A DNA stretch of 64,000 nt, taken from the NCBI RefSeq assembly GCF_002245355.1, contig NZ_NOWF01000002.1, forward strand, positions 62,001 through 126,000, written 5' to 3'. Position numbers and translations under genes: made by a program. Positions 1-8,752 of the stretch are shown here, piece by piece. The notes below the pieces were generated by a model that was not told where the DNA came from, made no database searches, and saw only the letters and a program-made list of their open reading frames with translations. How positions within the stretch are numbered: position 1 is the stretch's first letter; every line of letters begins with the position of its first letter. This DNA comes from Paludifilum halophilum (GTDB taxonomy: Bacteria; Bacillota; Bacilli; Thermoactinomycetales; DSM-45169).

Positions 1-528
1 GAGAACAGGAACGCCGCACTCCTGCTCGATGGCCTCCTTGACCAGCCGATAGTGCCCTTCACCGCCTGCCCGGTTGGCAATCACACCGGCTACGCGAACC
101 GAAGGATTCAACGATTGATACCCCAACACCACGGCCGCCGCACTGCGGGCCATGCTTCGCACATCGACGATCAGGAGAACAGGACAGTCCAACCGGACAG
201 CGATCTCCGCTGTACTCCCCCGGTCGCTTCGGGGATCTTGGCCGTCAAAGAGGCCCATCACCCCTTCCACGACGGAAATATCCGCCCCTTCGCCGCCGCG
301 CAGGAAAATCTCCCGCATGGTATCTCCGGACATCATCCAGGTATCCAGGTTGCGGGAAGAGCGTCCGGTCACAGCTGTATGATAGCCTGGATCGATATAG
401 TCAGGGCCCGCCTTAAAGCCCTGCACCTTCAATCCCCGTTGTTTTAGAGCCGCCATCAGCCCGAGGGTGACGGTTGTCTTGCCCACTCCGCTTTCGGTAC
501 CCGCAATCACAACCCGGGGACGCCTCAT
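1..528 (-). CDS. cbiA: Cobyrinate a,c-diamide synthase, N-terminal part (runs off the window)
   Basis: This enzyme family uses ATP and glutamine to amidate the a and c side chains of cobyrinate in cobalamin synthesis. The 176 codons visible begin [19 protein letters not shown], a P-loop of the dethiobiotin-synthetase type (GxxSGVGKTT), followed by [13 protein letters not shown] and [11 protein letters not shown], both hallmarks of CobB/CbiA ATP-binding domains. The C-terminal glutaminase domain would lie beyond position 1. The ATG at 528 overlaps the TGA of the upstream SUMT gene as ATGA, so the two are probably translationally coupled. It belongs to the leftward operon under the B12 riboswitch at 2318-2490. 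The ORF is not in a single clean block elsewhere in the window; I translated it by hand from the minus strand. Confidence 0.88.
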   Translation of the reverse strand, partial: MRRPRVVIAGTESGVGKTTVTLGLMAALKQRGLKVQGFKAGPDYIDPGYHTAVTGRSSRNLDTWMMSGDTMREIFLRGGEGADISVVEGVMGLFDGQDPRSDRGSTAEIAVRLDCPVLLIVDVRSMARSAAAVVLGYQSLNPSVRVAGVIANRAGGEGHYRLVKEAIEQECGVPVL

Positions 529-1427
529 CCTTTCACCCGCTTTCCCGGTAAAAGTGGATCATGAACGTTTTCGACAGCCGGTAATCCGATTTCGTCTCCT
601 TTCCATCCGAATCCGGGGACCGCTCCATGATCCTCAAACACCGTCACCGATCGGTCCTCTTCGGGGTGAGCGCCGAATTGTTGTTCATACCAGGCGATCG
701 CTTCCCGCATGCGAACCACTTCCCCGACGACGATCACTGCCGGAGCCTTCCACCGGACCGACTCCTCCCCGTGAGCGATATCCGCCAGAGTCCCGGTCCA
801 GGTCTCCTGCTCCCTCCGGCTTCCCCAGCGAATCAAGGCCACCGGTGTCTCCGGGCGTCGTCCGTGGCGAAGCAACTGGTCGCAAATTCGGGACAGATGC
901 TTCACTCCCATCAGAATCACCAATGTCTCTGCCGCCTGGGCTAAATCCTTCCACTTGACCCTCGGTTCTTTTTTGTCCCGGCGTTCGTGCCCCGTGACCA
1001 CGATGAAGGAAGAACTGTAGTCCCGGTGAGTGACAGGAATTCCAGCATAGGCGGGAACCGCCGTCGCCGACGGAATGCCGGGGATCACTTCATAGGGAAT
1101 CCCCCGGCTTTTCAGAACCGCCGCTTCTTCACCGCCCCGTCCGAAGACAAAAGGATCCCCGCCTTTTAAACGAACCACCCGCTTCTGTTCCCGGGCTTTT
1201 TTCACCAACATTTCATTGATGGCGTCCTGGGTCATCCGGTGGCGGTCCGCCCGTTTCCCCACATCAATTTTTTCGCAATGCTCGGAAGTCTGTGACAGCA
1301 GACGCGGGTGAACCAGCCGGTCATACAGCAGTACATCGGCTCTGCGGAGAGCTTTCAACCCTTTGACCGTAATCAGTTCCGGATCTCCAGGTCCCGCTCC
1401 CACAATGTAGACCCTTCCGTCTTTCAT
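525..1427 (-). CDS. cobA: Uroporphyrinogen-III C-methyltransferase (SUMT)
   Basis: The product methylates uroporphyrinogen III at C2 and C7 with S-adenosylmethionine, giving precorrin-2, the branch point to cobalamin and siroheme. The 300-residue protein has the family landmarks: [18 protein letters not shown] at the N-terminus, [24 protein letters not shown] near residues 85-105, and an alanine-rich [17 protein letters not shown] segment. Length fits a stand-alone SUMT without a CysG domain. The start at 1427 is chosen because AAGGAG lies eight bases upstream; the GTG three codons earlier would overlap that ribosome site. It overlaps the following cbiA-type gene by four bases. Confidence 0.93.
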   Translation of the reverse strand: MKDGRVYIVGAGPGDPELITVKGLKALRRADVLLYDRLVHPRLLSQTSEHCEKIDVGKRADRHRMTQDAINEMLVKKAREQKRVVRLKGGDPFVFGRGGEEAAVLKSRGIPYEVIPGIPSATAVPAYAGIPVTHRDYSSSFIVVTGHERRDKKEPRVKWKDLAQAAETLVILMGVKHLSRICDQLLRHGRRPETPVALIRWGSRREQETWTGTLADIAHGEESVRWKAPAVIVVGEVVRMREAIAWYEQQFGAHPEEDRSVTVFEDHGAVPGFGWKGDEIGLPAVENVHDPLLPGKRVKG

Positions 1428-1542
1428 GCACTCCACTCCTTCAGACTGATGACCATTTCAAAAGGACCTTTTTCCGTCCGGAACCAGTGAAATCGCACAC
1501 AGCTACTTTCGGCGATTGACCAGCTCCCCCTTAAGTAGCCTG

Positions 1543-1746
1543 TCTAGTGCCCCATCTGGTATCCAAGTTGGGAGGGTGGTTGGCCGGCGTAGATCCTTTG
1601 CACTCAGGAGAGCACAAGTCTCGCCAAGGTCGCTCCGCTTCCCGGTCTCACTATGCGTTTTTTGCAAGAGATCGGAGACGGCCTGCCAGCCCGACCACCC
1701 CCGGCAAGGGATCAAACCGATCAAAGTTTCCTGAAGAGGCACTAGA
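1543..1746. repeat. Palindromic MITE-like intergenic element
   Basis: The gap between the SUMT gene and the ferredoxin-like gene holds a structured element. Its ends are exact inverted copies, TCTAGTGCC at 1543-1551 and GGCACTAGA at 1738-1746. Inside, GGGTGGTTGG (about 1574-1583) can pair with CCGACCACCC (about 1692-1701, one G-U pair). A 21-bp imperfect direct repeat, CCAAGTTG-GAG-TGGTTGG like, occurs at 1563-1583 and 1749-1769 with two mismatches, the second copy just outside the right end. A 96-codon ORF crosses this region (1503-1793) but matches no family I know. I read the stretch as a small non-autonomous mobile or structured repeat, not a gene. Confidence 0.45.
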
Positions 1747-1789
1747 AACCAAGTTGAGAGGATGGTTGGAGCAAACTCCGATTCTCTTC

Positions 1790-2152
1790 TCATTTTTTCG
1801 GGACTCCCTTTGGAGCATCGGAAACGGAGATCAATCCCTCCCGCCCGTAGCGGTAACTCACCCCGCAGGAAGGCGGCTTCCCCCCGACCAGGTCATCCAT
1901 GACAATTTGGCGGCCGCTGTCGGGGGTCACCCCCCGATACCAGACTCCATCCGGATAAACAATGACGACACACCCGTCTTCACACCGGCCATTGCAACGG
2001 GTTCGGGTGGTGTGGATCCACGGATCCGCCCCGAAGGCGGCGATCTCCCCGCGAATGGCCCGGGTGACTTCCTCCGCCTGTTTCCGCATGCAACTGCCCC
2101 CGTTACAGATCAACACGTGGTGTCGAGTTCCATTCAAGTCCCAGGTTCCCAT
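1790..2152 (-). CDS. (2Fe-2S) ferredoxin domain protein in the cobalamin operon
   Basis: This 120-residue protein has a thioredoxin-fold 2Fe-2S ferredoxin layout. HHVLICNGGSCMRKQ carries the first cysteine pair, and TRTRCNGRCEDGCVVIVYPDGVWY carries the second cluster-binding group. Such small proteins occur in Bacillus-type cobalamin operons, where one (CbiW) is of uncertain role; electron supply to corrin-ring chemistry is a reasonable inference. It is the first gene after the B12 riboswitch, and an AGGGAGG ribosome site precedes the ATG at 2152. The hairpin element at 1543-1746 separates it from the SUMT gene, so co-transcription depends on read-through of that element. Confidence 0.75.
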   Translation of the reverse strand: MGTWDLNGTRHHVLICNGGSCMRKQAEEVTRAIRGEIAAFGADPWIHTTRTRCNGRCEDGCVVIVYPDGVWYRGVTPDSGRQIVMDDLVGGKPPSCGVSYRYGREGLISVSDAPKGVPKK

Positions 2153-2196
2153 CCACTCCCTCCCTTGGATTCGTCCATCGGATCAGAACGGGAAAT

Positions 2197-2224
2197 AAAA
2201 AACGCATCCCTTACAAAGGATGCG
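2197..2224 (-). terminator. Intrinsic terminator of the B12 riboswitch expression platform
   Basis: Read leftward, CGCATCC, a short loop and GGGATGCG form a hairpin followed by six T residues (2197-2202 on the complement). It lies between the cobalamin aptamer and the first gene of the operon, which suggests control by premature termination when B12 is bound. Confidence 0.8.
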
Positions 2225-2317
2225 AAAATGGCGCACGTCGGGTCCACCGAACCGCGTCTTCTCGATACGGACGGTCTCAACGTCGCCCTCCCCATCCTCG
2301 TAGGTACCAACGGCGGC

Positions 2318-2490
2318 TGAGAACAGGCAGGTCTCCTGGCTGATGGTCATCGCTTCCTGCGCCTTCCCGTTCCCTCCGGAACAGTGGCATCGGGCAGGTT
2401 GCTCCCAAACACAGTGGCGGGACCGCGTCGGATTCGAACCGACTTCCCTTTTAAGCCGAACCGAATCATCGGATCAGCACCTGTTCTCAC
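2318..2490 (-). promoter_or_regulatory. Cobalamin (B12) riboswitch aptamer
   Basis: On the minus strand the stretch shows the standard B12-aptamer elements in order. It opens with ACAGGTGC, followed by AAAAGGGAAGTCGGTTC, AATCCGACGCGGTCCCGCC with the B12-box-like ACTGT, a GC-rich arm, and the closing GCCAGGAGACCTGCCTG. The ACAGG at one end pairs with CCTGT at the other. Together with the downstream terminator this predicts repression of the cobalamin genes to the left when adenosylcobalamin is plentiful. Confidence 0.93.
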
Positions 2491-2723
2491 TGGATTTAAT
2501 TTTCAGTCTATCTCTACTATAAATCTTTCCACCGAACCTGTCCAGTGAAAGAAAAAGAAATGGCCCATGACAGACATCCCCGATCGGATCAAAAGAGGAC
2601 CCTCCCCGTACCCGCACCATCTTTTTTTCTTCTTGACACCTTGAACTTTCGTTCCTCGTTTTGATGGGAAAAGGTTTCGTCCCTTCTCTTCCATCAGACG
2701 AAAAACCAGGAGGTATCAGGCAG

Positions 2724-3872
2724 ATGGACATCCAAGCTTCCAACCATATTCAACAGCTGCGCAGGGGGATTTTTAACGAGATCCTGGACGAAAAACGGCG
2801 GCTGGAAAAGGAAGGGAAGTCGCTGATCGACTTGAGTATCGGCAGTCCAGATCTTCCCCCTCCCGATTTTGTGACGGAAATCATCCAACATGCCTCCAAA
2901 GATTATTTTTATACGATGGGAGCAATCCCCACGTTTAACGGGAAAGTGGCCGATTTTTACAATGATCGCTATGATGTCAAGCTTCATCCGGAGTCGGAAG
3001 TTCTTCAGCTGATCGGTTCTCAGGATGGGCTGGCCCACTTGGCCACCGCAATGATCAATCCGGGGGACTATGTTTTAGTTCCGGATCCGGGATACCCCAT
3101 TTTCGAAGTCGGGGTGCGGATTGCAGGCGGACAACCCTATCCCCTTCCACTGACAGAAGAAAACGACTACCTGCCCCGGTTGGACCGGGTTCCCCAGCAT
3201 ATTCTGAACCGGGCGAAAATGATGATCCTCAATTATCCGGCCAATCCGGTCACTGCCACCGCCGATCGTTCCTTTTTCAAAGAAGTCGTCCGATTCGCCC
3301 AAAAATACAATATCCTGGTCGTTCACGATTTCACCTACTCCGAACTGGTTTTCGACGGAAAGCGGGGAATCAGTCTCCTCTCCGTCCCGGGAGCCAAGGA
3401 AGTCGGGGTGGAATTCAACTCCTTTTCCAAAACCTTCAACATGGCGGGCTGCCGTATCGGTTACATGGCGGGGAACGAAAAGGTACTAAACATCATGGAA
3501 ACGATGATGTCCCATACCCAATACGGAATCTTCTATCCGATTCAAAAAGCGGCGGAAGCGGCTTTAACCCGGGGATTCGATTTTATGGAACAACAGGTGA
3601 ACACGTACCAGTCCCGGCGGGATGTACTGATGGACCGCCTGAACCAGGCAGGATGGCCCCTTTCCAAGCCTCCGGCCACCATGTATGTCTGGACCCGAAC
3701 CCCCGGCGGCCGGGATTCTATGGATTTCACCTTCCGGCTGATGCGGGAGGCGGGGATTGTGGTCACTCCGGGAAAAGCCTTCGGCCCTGAGGGAGAAGGT
3801 TATGTCCGGATCAGTCTGGTCCAGCCGGAGGATCAGCTGGCAAAAGCCGCCGAACGCATTAACCGTTTTTGA
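2724..3872 (+). CDS. Class I/II PLP aminotransferase, LL-diaminopimelate aminotransferase-like
   Basis: A fold-type I PLP enzyme of 382 residues. DLSIGSPDLPPPDF, LVPDPGYPIFEVG, LNYPANPVTATA and SFSKTFNMAGCRIGY (with the Schiff-base lysine) run in the order seen in the DapL/AspC branch that amino-transfers diaminopimelate or aromatic and methionine keto acids. I cannot assign the substrate; DapL-like is the closest in wording of motifs, and Bacillus-type lysine synthesis would not require it. An AGGAGG at 2708-2713 sets the ATG at 2724 rather than the longer reading frame from 2661. It stands alone, between the divergent riboswitch operon and a strong terminator. Confidence 0.85.
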   Translation: MDIQASNHIQQLRRGIFNEILDEKRRLEKEGKSLIDLSIGSPDLPPPDFVTEIIQHASKDYFYTMGAIPTFNGKVADFYNDRYDVKLHPESEVLQLIGSQDGLAHLATAMINPGDYVLVPDPGYPIFEVGVRIAGGQPYPLPLTEENDYLPRLDRVPQHILNRAKMMILNYPANPVTATADRSFFKEVVRFAQKYNILVVHDFTYSELVFDGKRGISLLSVPGAKEVGVEFNSFSKTFNMAGCRIGYMAGNEKVLNIMETMMSHTQYGIFYPIQKAAEAALTRGFDFMEQQVNTYQSRRDVLMDRLNQAGWPLSKPPATMYVWTRTPGGRDSMDFTFRLMREAGIVVTPGKAFGPEGEGYVRISLVQPEDQLAKAAERINRF

Positions 3873-3942
3873 AGCAGACCGGGAACCCTGCCCCGTCCAC
3901 CGGGTGAATCCGTTAAAGCCAACGGGCCTCATTGAGACAGAA

Positions 3943-3984
3943 GGCGGCGACTCACCGTAAAAAGTGAGTCGCCGCCGGTGTTTT
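3943..3984 (+). terminator. Terminator after the aminotransferase gene
   Basis: A 13-bp perfect stem, GGCGGCGACTCAC at 3943-3955 and GTGAGTCGCCGCC at 3964-3976, is followed by GGTGTTTT on the plus strand. Confidence 0.8.
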
Positions 3985-4004
3985 CGCCATATTTCTCGTG
4001 AACA

Positions 4005-4030
4005 TAAAAAAGAGAGGCGGAACGCCTCTC
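4005..4030 (-). terminator. Terminator of the PTS operon
   Basis: GAGAGGCG/CGCCTCTC hairpin at 4012-4030 with a run of T on the minus strand (4005-4011), 20 bases past the end of the IIA gene. Confidence 0.8.
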
Positions 4031-4051
4031 CGGTTTTTCCGATTCGGTTCT

Positions 4052-4504
4052 TCACATCTCCCCGATCCGATCGAGGATCTCTTGCCCGGTTTTCGCTTCC
4101 ATCAAGGCTTGACGGAAAGAGTCGTCGATCAGCTTGCGGGAAAGCGCCTGCAGAATCTTGAGATGCTCGTCCCCGGCTTGCTCCTCCGGGACAGCGATCA
4201 TAAAGATCAGGTTTGCCGGTTCACCGTCCATGCTGTCCCAGTCCACCCCGTCCGGCTTGCGGCCAAAAGCGACACGGGGCTCTTTAACGCCGGCGGACTT
4301 GCCGTGGGGAATGGCAATGCCGAAACCGATCCCTGTGCTCCCATGCTTCTCCCGGGCGTAGAGATCGTTTTTAAACGTTTCCCTGTCGGACAAAACTCCG
4401 GCCCGGTCCAAACAGTCGATCAGTTCCTCCATGACGGCGTCCCGGTTCTCTCCCTGCAGTTCCATGACGATACAATCTTCCGTTAAAAGATCGGTCATTT
4501 TCAA
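4052..4504 (-). CDS. PTS fructose-family enzyme IIA
   Basis: A stand-alone EIIA of the fructose/mannitol family (150 residues), which receives phosphate from HPr and passes it to IIB. The active-site histidine sits in GIGIAIPHGK, preceded by YAREKHGSTGIGFG. The C-terminal helix (ILQALSRKLIDDSFRQAL) is typical. It follows the IIBC gene with a 14-base gap and a GAGGTGA ribosome site, so the two are one transcript; start is TTG at 4504 or ATG at 4498. The IIA is separate although many fructose permeases fuse it to IIBC. Confidence 0.9.
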   Translation of the reverse strand: MKMTDLLTEDCIVMELQGENRDAVMEELIDCLDRAGVLSDRETFKNDLYAREKHGSTGIGFGIAIPHGKSAGVKEPRVAFGRKPDGVDWDSMDGEPANLIFMIAVPEEQAGDEHLKILQALSRKLIDDSFRQALMEAKTGQEILDRIGEM

Positions 4505-4518
4505 AAACGTTCACCTCG

Positions 4519-5937
4519 TTAGACAGGTTTTTTCAACAAATTGACCATGAGTGCGGTGACAACCGTTCCGGCGGCGATGGCGGCGAAAAACATCGGTACA
4601 TTGCCGATCGCCTGGAACACGGCGACGATCGGTCCCCCGTGAGGAACATTATCCGTCACCCCGGCTGTCATAGCGATCGCGGAAGCCGTCATCGAGCCGA
4701 TCATGATGCTGGGAATCACCCGCAAAGGATCACCGGCGGCAAAGGGAATCGCCCCCTCGGTAATACCGACCAATCCCATGGCCAAAGCGGCTTTCCCGAC
4801 TTCTTCCTCTTCCTTCTGATACTTGTGCTTGGCCAGCAGTGATGCCAGTCCCATACCCAGAGGCGGAGTGCAGATCGCGGCGGCCAAGGCCCCCATGATA
4901 AAGGTTTGCCCTTCACCGATCATCGCGGCACCGAAGAGAAACGCCACCTTGTTGACCGGGCCGCCCATATCAAAGGAGATCATCGCACCGAGAACCAAGG
5001 CGAGCAGGATTTTGCTCGACCCCTGCATCCCGTTGAGGAAAGCGGTTAAGCCCTCCATCAGCGAAGCAATGGGTGAGCCCAGGATATAGATGAAGGATAC
5101 CGCAATCAAAATGGAGGCGGCCAGAGGGATCACCAGGATCGGCATGATCGGTTGGATGACTTGGGGTACGGGAATGGACTTGATTCCCTTGGCGATATAT
5201 CCGGCGAGAAATCCGGCAATGATCCCGCCGATAAACCCGGCACCCGCTTCGCTTCCGTAAAAACTTCCCTCAGCCGCGATATATCCTCCGATCATTCCCG
5301 GGGCCAGACCCGGCCGATCCGCGATACTGACAGCGATAAAACCGGCCAAAATCGGGACCATAAACAAGAAGGCGGACTCACCCACTTGAAGAATCGGTGC
5401 CCAGAAGGAATCCTCGGGAACGACCAACCCCTCGGCAGTCGGTTCTCCGCCCAGTCCCAGGGACAAGGCGATGAGAAGACCTCCCACTACGACAAAGGGA
5501 ATCATATAAGAAACTCCGTTCATCAACGAACGGTAAATCGGGTTTTGGGCCCGACTCTTCTTCCCTTCCCCGGTCTCCTTTTCCGGATCGGCCGTCTCCG
5601 CCGACTCCTCCTGCCGCTCCGACCGGTAAACCGGTACATTCCCCTCAGTAAACCGCTGGATCAACTGCTCGGGTTGGCGAATCGCTTCAGCAATCGGACA
5701 TTCCACCACCCGCTTCCCCTCAAACCGGCTCCTGTCGATACTTTTATCAACCGCGAGGATAATCCCCTCCGCTGCCTGGATCTCTTCTGCAGTCAACTCG
5801 TTTTCCGCTCCGATGGAACCCTGGGTTTCCACCTTGATCTCGGCACCCATCTCCTCCGCTGTCTTGGCCAGCTTTTCGGCGGCCATGTACGTATGGGCGA
5901 TGCCGTTGGGACAGGATGTGACTGCCAGCAGCTTCAT
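4519..5937 (-). CDS. PTS fructose-family enzyme IIBC
   Basis: This 472-residue membrane permease has a cytosolic IIB domain (about 1-100, phosphocysteine in AVTSCPNGIAHTYMAAEKL, residue 9) joined by a charged linker (about 105-130) to a IIC domain with about ten hydrophobic segments. PQVIQPIMPILVIPL, ISFDMGGPVNKVA and the GITEGAIPFAAGDPLR loop are fructose-family IIC signatures. The sugar cannot be read from the sequence: no 1-phosphofructokinase or mannose isomerase gene is beside it, so fructose, mannose or another hexose remain possible. It lies between its PRD regulator and IIA gene. Confidence 0.9.
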   Translation of the reverse strand: MKLLAVTSCPNGIAHTYMAAEKLAKTAEEMGAEIKVETQGSIGAENELTAEEIQAAEGIILAVDKSIDRSRFEGKRVVECPIAEAIRQPEQLIQRFTEGNVPVYRSERQEESAETADPEKETGEGKKSRAQNPIYRSLMNGVSYMIPFVVVGGLLIALSLGLGGEPTAEGLVVPEDSFWAPILQVGESAFLFMVPILAGFIAVSIADRPGLAPGMIGGYIAAEGSFYGSEAGAGFIGGIIAGFLAGYIAKGIKSIPVPQVIQPIMPILVIPLAASILIAVSFIYILGSPIASLMEGLTAFLNGMQGSSKILLALVLGAMISFDMGGPVNKVAFLFGAAMIGEGQTFIMGALAAAICTPPLGMGLASLLAKHKYQKEEEEVGKAALAMGLVGITEGAIPFAAGDPLRVIPSIMIGSMTASAIAMTAGVTDNVPHGGPIVAVFQAIGNVPMFFAAIAAGTVVTALMVNLLKKPV

Positions 5938-5953
5938 CCGTCTTCACCTCTTC

Positions 5954-7924
5954 CTAAAAGGATTGAACCCACTCGCTCGGGTCCTGGATCGTTTTTAATC
6001 GTTTTAACTGCTCCGGATCATCCGTTAATTCAACCAGCTCCCGGAACAGTCGCTGTGTCATTTTTTTATCTTCGGGGGAGAAAGCCAGTATAAAGACCAG
6101 CCACACCGGCTCCCCTCCCCAGGAAATCGGCTGCTCCAAGGAAGCCACCGCCATCCCCGGTTTCTCCACATGCCGGGGATCTCCATGAGGAATGGCAATG
6201 CCTTCACCGATCGCCGTCGAAGAAAGGCGCTCACGCTCCAGCAGGCTGTCGGTATATGCTTCCGCCGTCAACCCCGCAGCGGCCAATTCTTTCCCCATTT
6301 TCCGAAGCAACTCTTCCCCGGTTTCCGACTTTACCCGGAGAAACACCCGCTCTTCATTGAGGAGGCTTCGGATGACCGGATACCGGCTCCCCGCTCCTGC
6401 CGAAACCGTTCTCTCCCCCAATGCGGAACGAATCCGCTCCTGTTCATTCTCAGTCAGGAGAGGGGAGACCCGAACGGTTGGAATTCCCGTTTCCGAAAGA
6501 GGAACGGTGCTGATGATCAGATCAGGACGGTTATTTTGAAGAAAGGGTGAAAGCTCATAAGTGGCCACCGTATCCATCACCCGAAGCTGAGGAAAAAGGC
6601 GGTTCAGCTTGGCCGTTAACAACTGGGAAGTACCCATCCCTGTCGTGCATACCAACAGAGCCTTCTTCTTTTCGGAACACCCATGAAGGCGTTCCAGAGC
6701 GGCCTGAAAATGAAGGGTGAGATAGGCCACTTCTTCTTCGTGAAACGATATCCCCCACTTCTCCTCCAGTTCCGGCAATACCGTCAGCAGGGTTTCAAAC
6801 ATCGTCCGGTAGTCCGCCTTAATCGGACGCAATAAGGGGTTATCCAGCCGCAACCCGTGTCGGATCCGATTGACGGCGGAATGAAGGTGAAGCGCCAAAC
6901 CCAAGAGAAGGGTTTGGTCCTCCCGGAGTCCGCAGTCCAAAGCCTCTGAAACCCCGGCGATGAGGGAACGAGCCAACAACACCGCTTCCTTGTCTATTTT
7001 TTCTAGAGCGGACCGTAAATCGTCCCCGCTCCGGTCTGCGGGATCATTCCGACGCACCTTCGCCCCCAAGAGGTGCATGGCGATATAACCCACTTCCGCT
7101 TCGGGAATAGCGACAGCAAAGGCTCGGCTCAGTTGTTCGGCCAATCCTGCGGCCATCGCATACTCCGGCTCCTTCTTCAGCTTGGCGAGCTCTTCGTCGG
7201 GCAGCCGAATGGTCTGTCCTTGTTTAATACGCCGGATAGCGATCGCAATATGGGTAACCAGATTGGTCACAGCCTCTTCTGTAAAGGAGTAATCCAAAGA
7301 GCGCTCCAATCGGCGCACCGCCTCCCGGATGGCTGGAACATCCCCCGCAAAAAGACCCTGGGGTTTTTTCAAAGGAGGAGCGGATTCAGGGGCATTCAAT
7401 TGTTCCGTGATTCGGGAGAGGGCCAACCGCCATGCCTTTTCATCCCCCTTCACCCGGACCCCCCAGTTCGGTTTTCGCACCAGTTGCAATCCCTGCTGAT
7501 TCAACCATCCTTCCACTTGATCCAAATCCAGATGGATGGATGCTTTACTGATATACAGCCGATTCGCCAATTGACGGGCTGTCAGGGGACGGTCCGCCTC
7601 CAAAAGCGTCCGGATCAGCCTCCATTGGCGCCTTTCCGGATCCTGCGGAGACGGCGATTCCACCGAAATCCGCTTTAACTCCCGCAGCAGTCCCTTCTTT
7701 TCGACAACCGGGCCCTCGATCAAAACGCCGACACCCGGTTTTCGCAGCAACTGCAACGGTGCATGTTTCCTCACCCAACGTTCCGCTTTTTTCAAATCGT
7801 TGCGAACCGTCTTTTCCGAACAAGACAGATCTTGGGCCAATTCTCCCACGGAAATGGGGCGATCGGATTGAAGCAACCGATAAAGCAACTTTACTTGACG
7901 TTGATGAATCATGAGGGTCACCAC
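5954..7924 (-). CDS. BglG/MtlR-type PRD transcriptional activator with PTS domains
   Basis: A 656-residue PTS-controlled regulator. N-terminal HTH repeats (about 8-75 and 105-170; LAQDLSCSEKTVRNDLKKAE and LANRLYISKASIHLDL) are followed by two PRD modules with conserved histidines (VTHIAIAIRRI, GYIAMHLLG, LALHLHSAVNRI, YLTLHFQAALERL). Next comes a GatB-like IIB domain (LLVCTTGMGTSQLLTAKL, phosphocysteine) and a C-terminal IIA domain (AIGEGIAIPHGDP). This is the ManR/MtlR/LicR architecture: HPr and the cognate EII phosphorylate it to tune activity by sugar supply. It is the first gene of the leftward operon and is likely autoregulated. Confidence 0.9.
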   Translation of the reverse strand: MVTLMIHQRQVKLLYRLLQSDRPISVGELAQDLSCSEKTVRNDLKKAERWVRKHAPLQLLRKPGVGVLIEGPVVEKKGLLRELKRISVESPSPQDPERRQWRLIRTLLEADRPLTARQLANRLYISKASIHLDLDQVEGWLNQQGLQLVRKPNWGVRVKGDEKAWRLALSRITEQLNAPESAPPLKKPQGLFAGDVPAIREAVRRLERSLDYSFTEEAVTNLVTHIAIAIRRIKQGQTIRLPDEELAKLKKEPEYAMAAGLAEQLSRAFAVAIPEAEVGYIAMHLLGAKVRRNDPADRSGDDLRSALEKIDKEAVLLARSLIAGVSEALDCGLREDQTLLLGLALHLHSAVNRIRHGLRLDNPLLRPIKADYRTMFETLLTVLPELEEKWGISFHEEEVAYLTLHFQAALERLHGCSEKKKALLVCTTGMGTSQLLTAKLNRLFPQLRVMDTVATYELSPFLQNNRPDLIISTVPLSETGIPTVRVSPLLTENEQERIRSALGERTVSAGAGSRYPVIRSLLNEERVFLRVKSETGEELLRKMGKELAAAGLTAEAYTDSLLERERLSSTAIGEGIAIPHGDPRHVEKPGMAVASLEQPISWGGEPVWLVFILAFSPEDKKMTQRLFRELVELTDDPEQLKRLKTIQDPSEWVQSF

Positions 7925-7941
7925 CCGGATACAAGAAAACG

Positions 7942-7955
7942 GGAAAGCGTTTTCT
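7942..7955 (-). promoter_or_regulatory. Catabolite-responsive element (cre)-like site
   Basis: AGAAAACGCTTTCC on the minus strand matches the CcpA operator consensus at nearly all positions. It lies 18 bases upstream of the PTS regulator start and just downstream of a plausible promoter (TTGAAA with TGCTAAGAT about 18-21 bases later), where bound CcpA would block transcription. Confidence 0.5.
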
Positions 7956-8049
7956 TCTCTTTGATCTTAGCATGTGCGATTCTGCAGGTATTTCAATTCC
8001 ATTACCGGATCATGCGGTAACGGTTGTTCCAATCATACCAAACACACAA

Positions 8050-8082
8050 AACCCCCGCCGCTTCAGAAAGCGACGGGGGTTT
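8050..8082 (-). terminator. GC-rich terminator-like hairpin beside the transposon
   Basis: CCCCCGCCGCTT (8052-8063) pairs with AAAGCGACGGGGG (8067-8079). Minus-strand transcription leaving the transposon would meet it followed by TTTTGTGTGTTT; the T tract is better on this strand than on plus. Confidence 0.5.
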
Positions 8083-8098
8083 GGAGGGACTCTCAAGG

Positions 8099-8163
8099 GG
8101 GGTAGAGGGAGCGAACGCCGATTTTGGTATCATCTCTCCATTAAATGGGAAAATGACTTGAGA
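8099..8163 (+). repeat. Left terminal inverted repeat of the Tn3-family element
   Basis: Begins GGGGTAGAGGGAGCGAACG and matches the reverse complement of 14609-14673 over 65 bases with four differences. The inner edge runs into a hairpin (AAATGACTTGAG/CTCAAGTCATTT, 8150-8186) that contains the stop codon of the adjacent recombinase fragment. Confidence 0.88.
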
Positions 8164-8176
8164 ACCCTATGGGAAC

Positions 8177-8695
8177 TCAAGTCATTTCGTGTTTATACAG
8201 GGAACTCAGGGATGAACGCTCATATTCATCCTGAGCATCGGTAATGGTCAATTTAGAATATACCTCAAGGGATTTACGGCTTGCATGTCCAGAATAAGGC
8301 TGGATGAGTGCATCGTCAATGCCTTGTTCCTTGAGCCATGTTAACAGAAAGTGACGCAACTTATGTGGTGAAATGGATTGGGCCATGCCAGCTTGATTCC
8401 GAATACTTCTTGATGATTTTCCGGAGCCACGCTCTGAAAGCGGTCCGCGTTGCCCTAAGAACAGGTGGCCTTCCGGCAAGCAGCCCACTCAGGCGGCTCC
8501 TGCCCCCGAAATCGGGTCCGCTGCTTCCATCGATCGCCAGCTGGCGGCGGTATAGAAGGTACTCCGGGAGCGGCTCGCGGGCTTCCACGACTAAGGGAAT
8601 CTCCCGGTGCTTTAATCCTTTTCCTCAGTCCCTGGCATCTTCCACGTTTACGCCATCGAGATCGGATTCACTGCAAGCACCCGAATTCTGTCCTA
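8177..8695 (-). pseudogene. Hybrid, degraded tyrosine recombinase
   Basis: The last 70 codons (8177-8390) nearly duplicate the C-terminus of the recombinase at 10407, with the [12 protein letters not shown] and [17 protein letters not shown] motifs that hold the catalytic H-R, H and Y residues. Upstream the sequence stops matching TnpI and instead resembles a different XerC/D-like protein. [14 protein letters not shown] is in frame, then, in other frames and across a stop, come GLKHREIPLVVEAREPLPEYL and DLDGVNVEDARD. So the upstream part is a frameshifted remnant of another recombinase joined to a TnpI tail. It ends at the hairpin at 8696. No N-terminal domain or start codon can be traced. 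Confidence 0.7.
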
Positions 8696-8740
8696 AGTAT
8701 AAGAAACTCCCTTGCCGCCAACAAGGGAGTTTCTTATACT
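8696..8740 (-). terminator. Long perfect inverted repeat, probable terminator of the secreted-protein gene
   Basis: A 19-bp perfect stem (8696-8714 with 8722-8740) with a 7-base loop lies 12 bases past the stop of the gene at 8753. The T-rich end of the stem on the minus strand suits termination; such a long perfect stem could also be a leftover of recombination at this junction. Confidence 0.6.
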
Positions 8741-8752
8741 AGAGTGTCTTTA

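Noticed and set aside
1503-1793. 96-codon minus-strand ORF overlapping the ferredoxin gene by ATGA
   Set aside because: It lies across a palindromic repeat, shows no family motif and has repeat-driven composition; the overlap seems accidental.
2633-2664. Promoter TTGACA before the aminotransferase
   Set aside because: A good -35 but no acceptable -10 at 16-18 bases; not listed as a feature.
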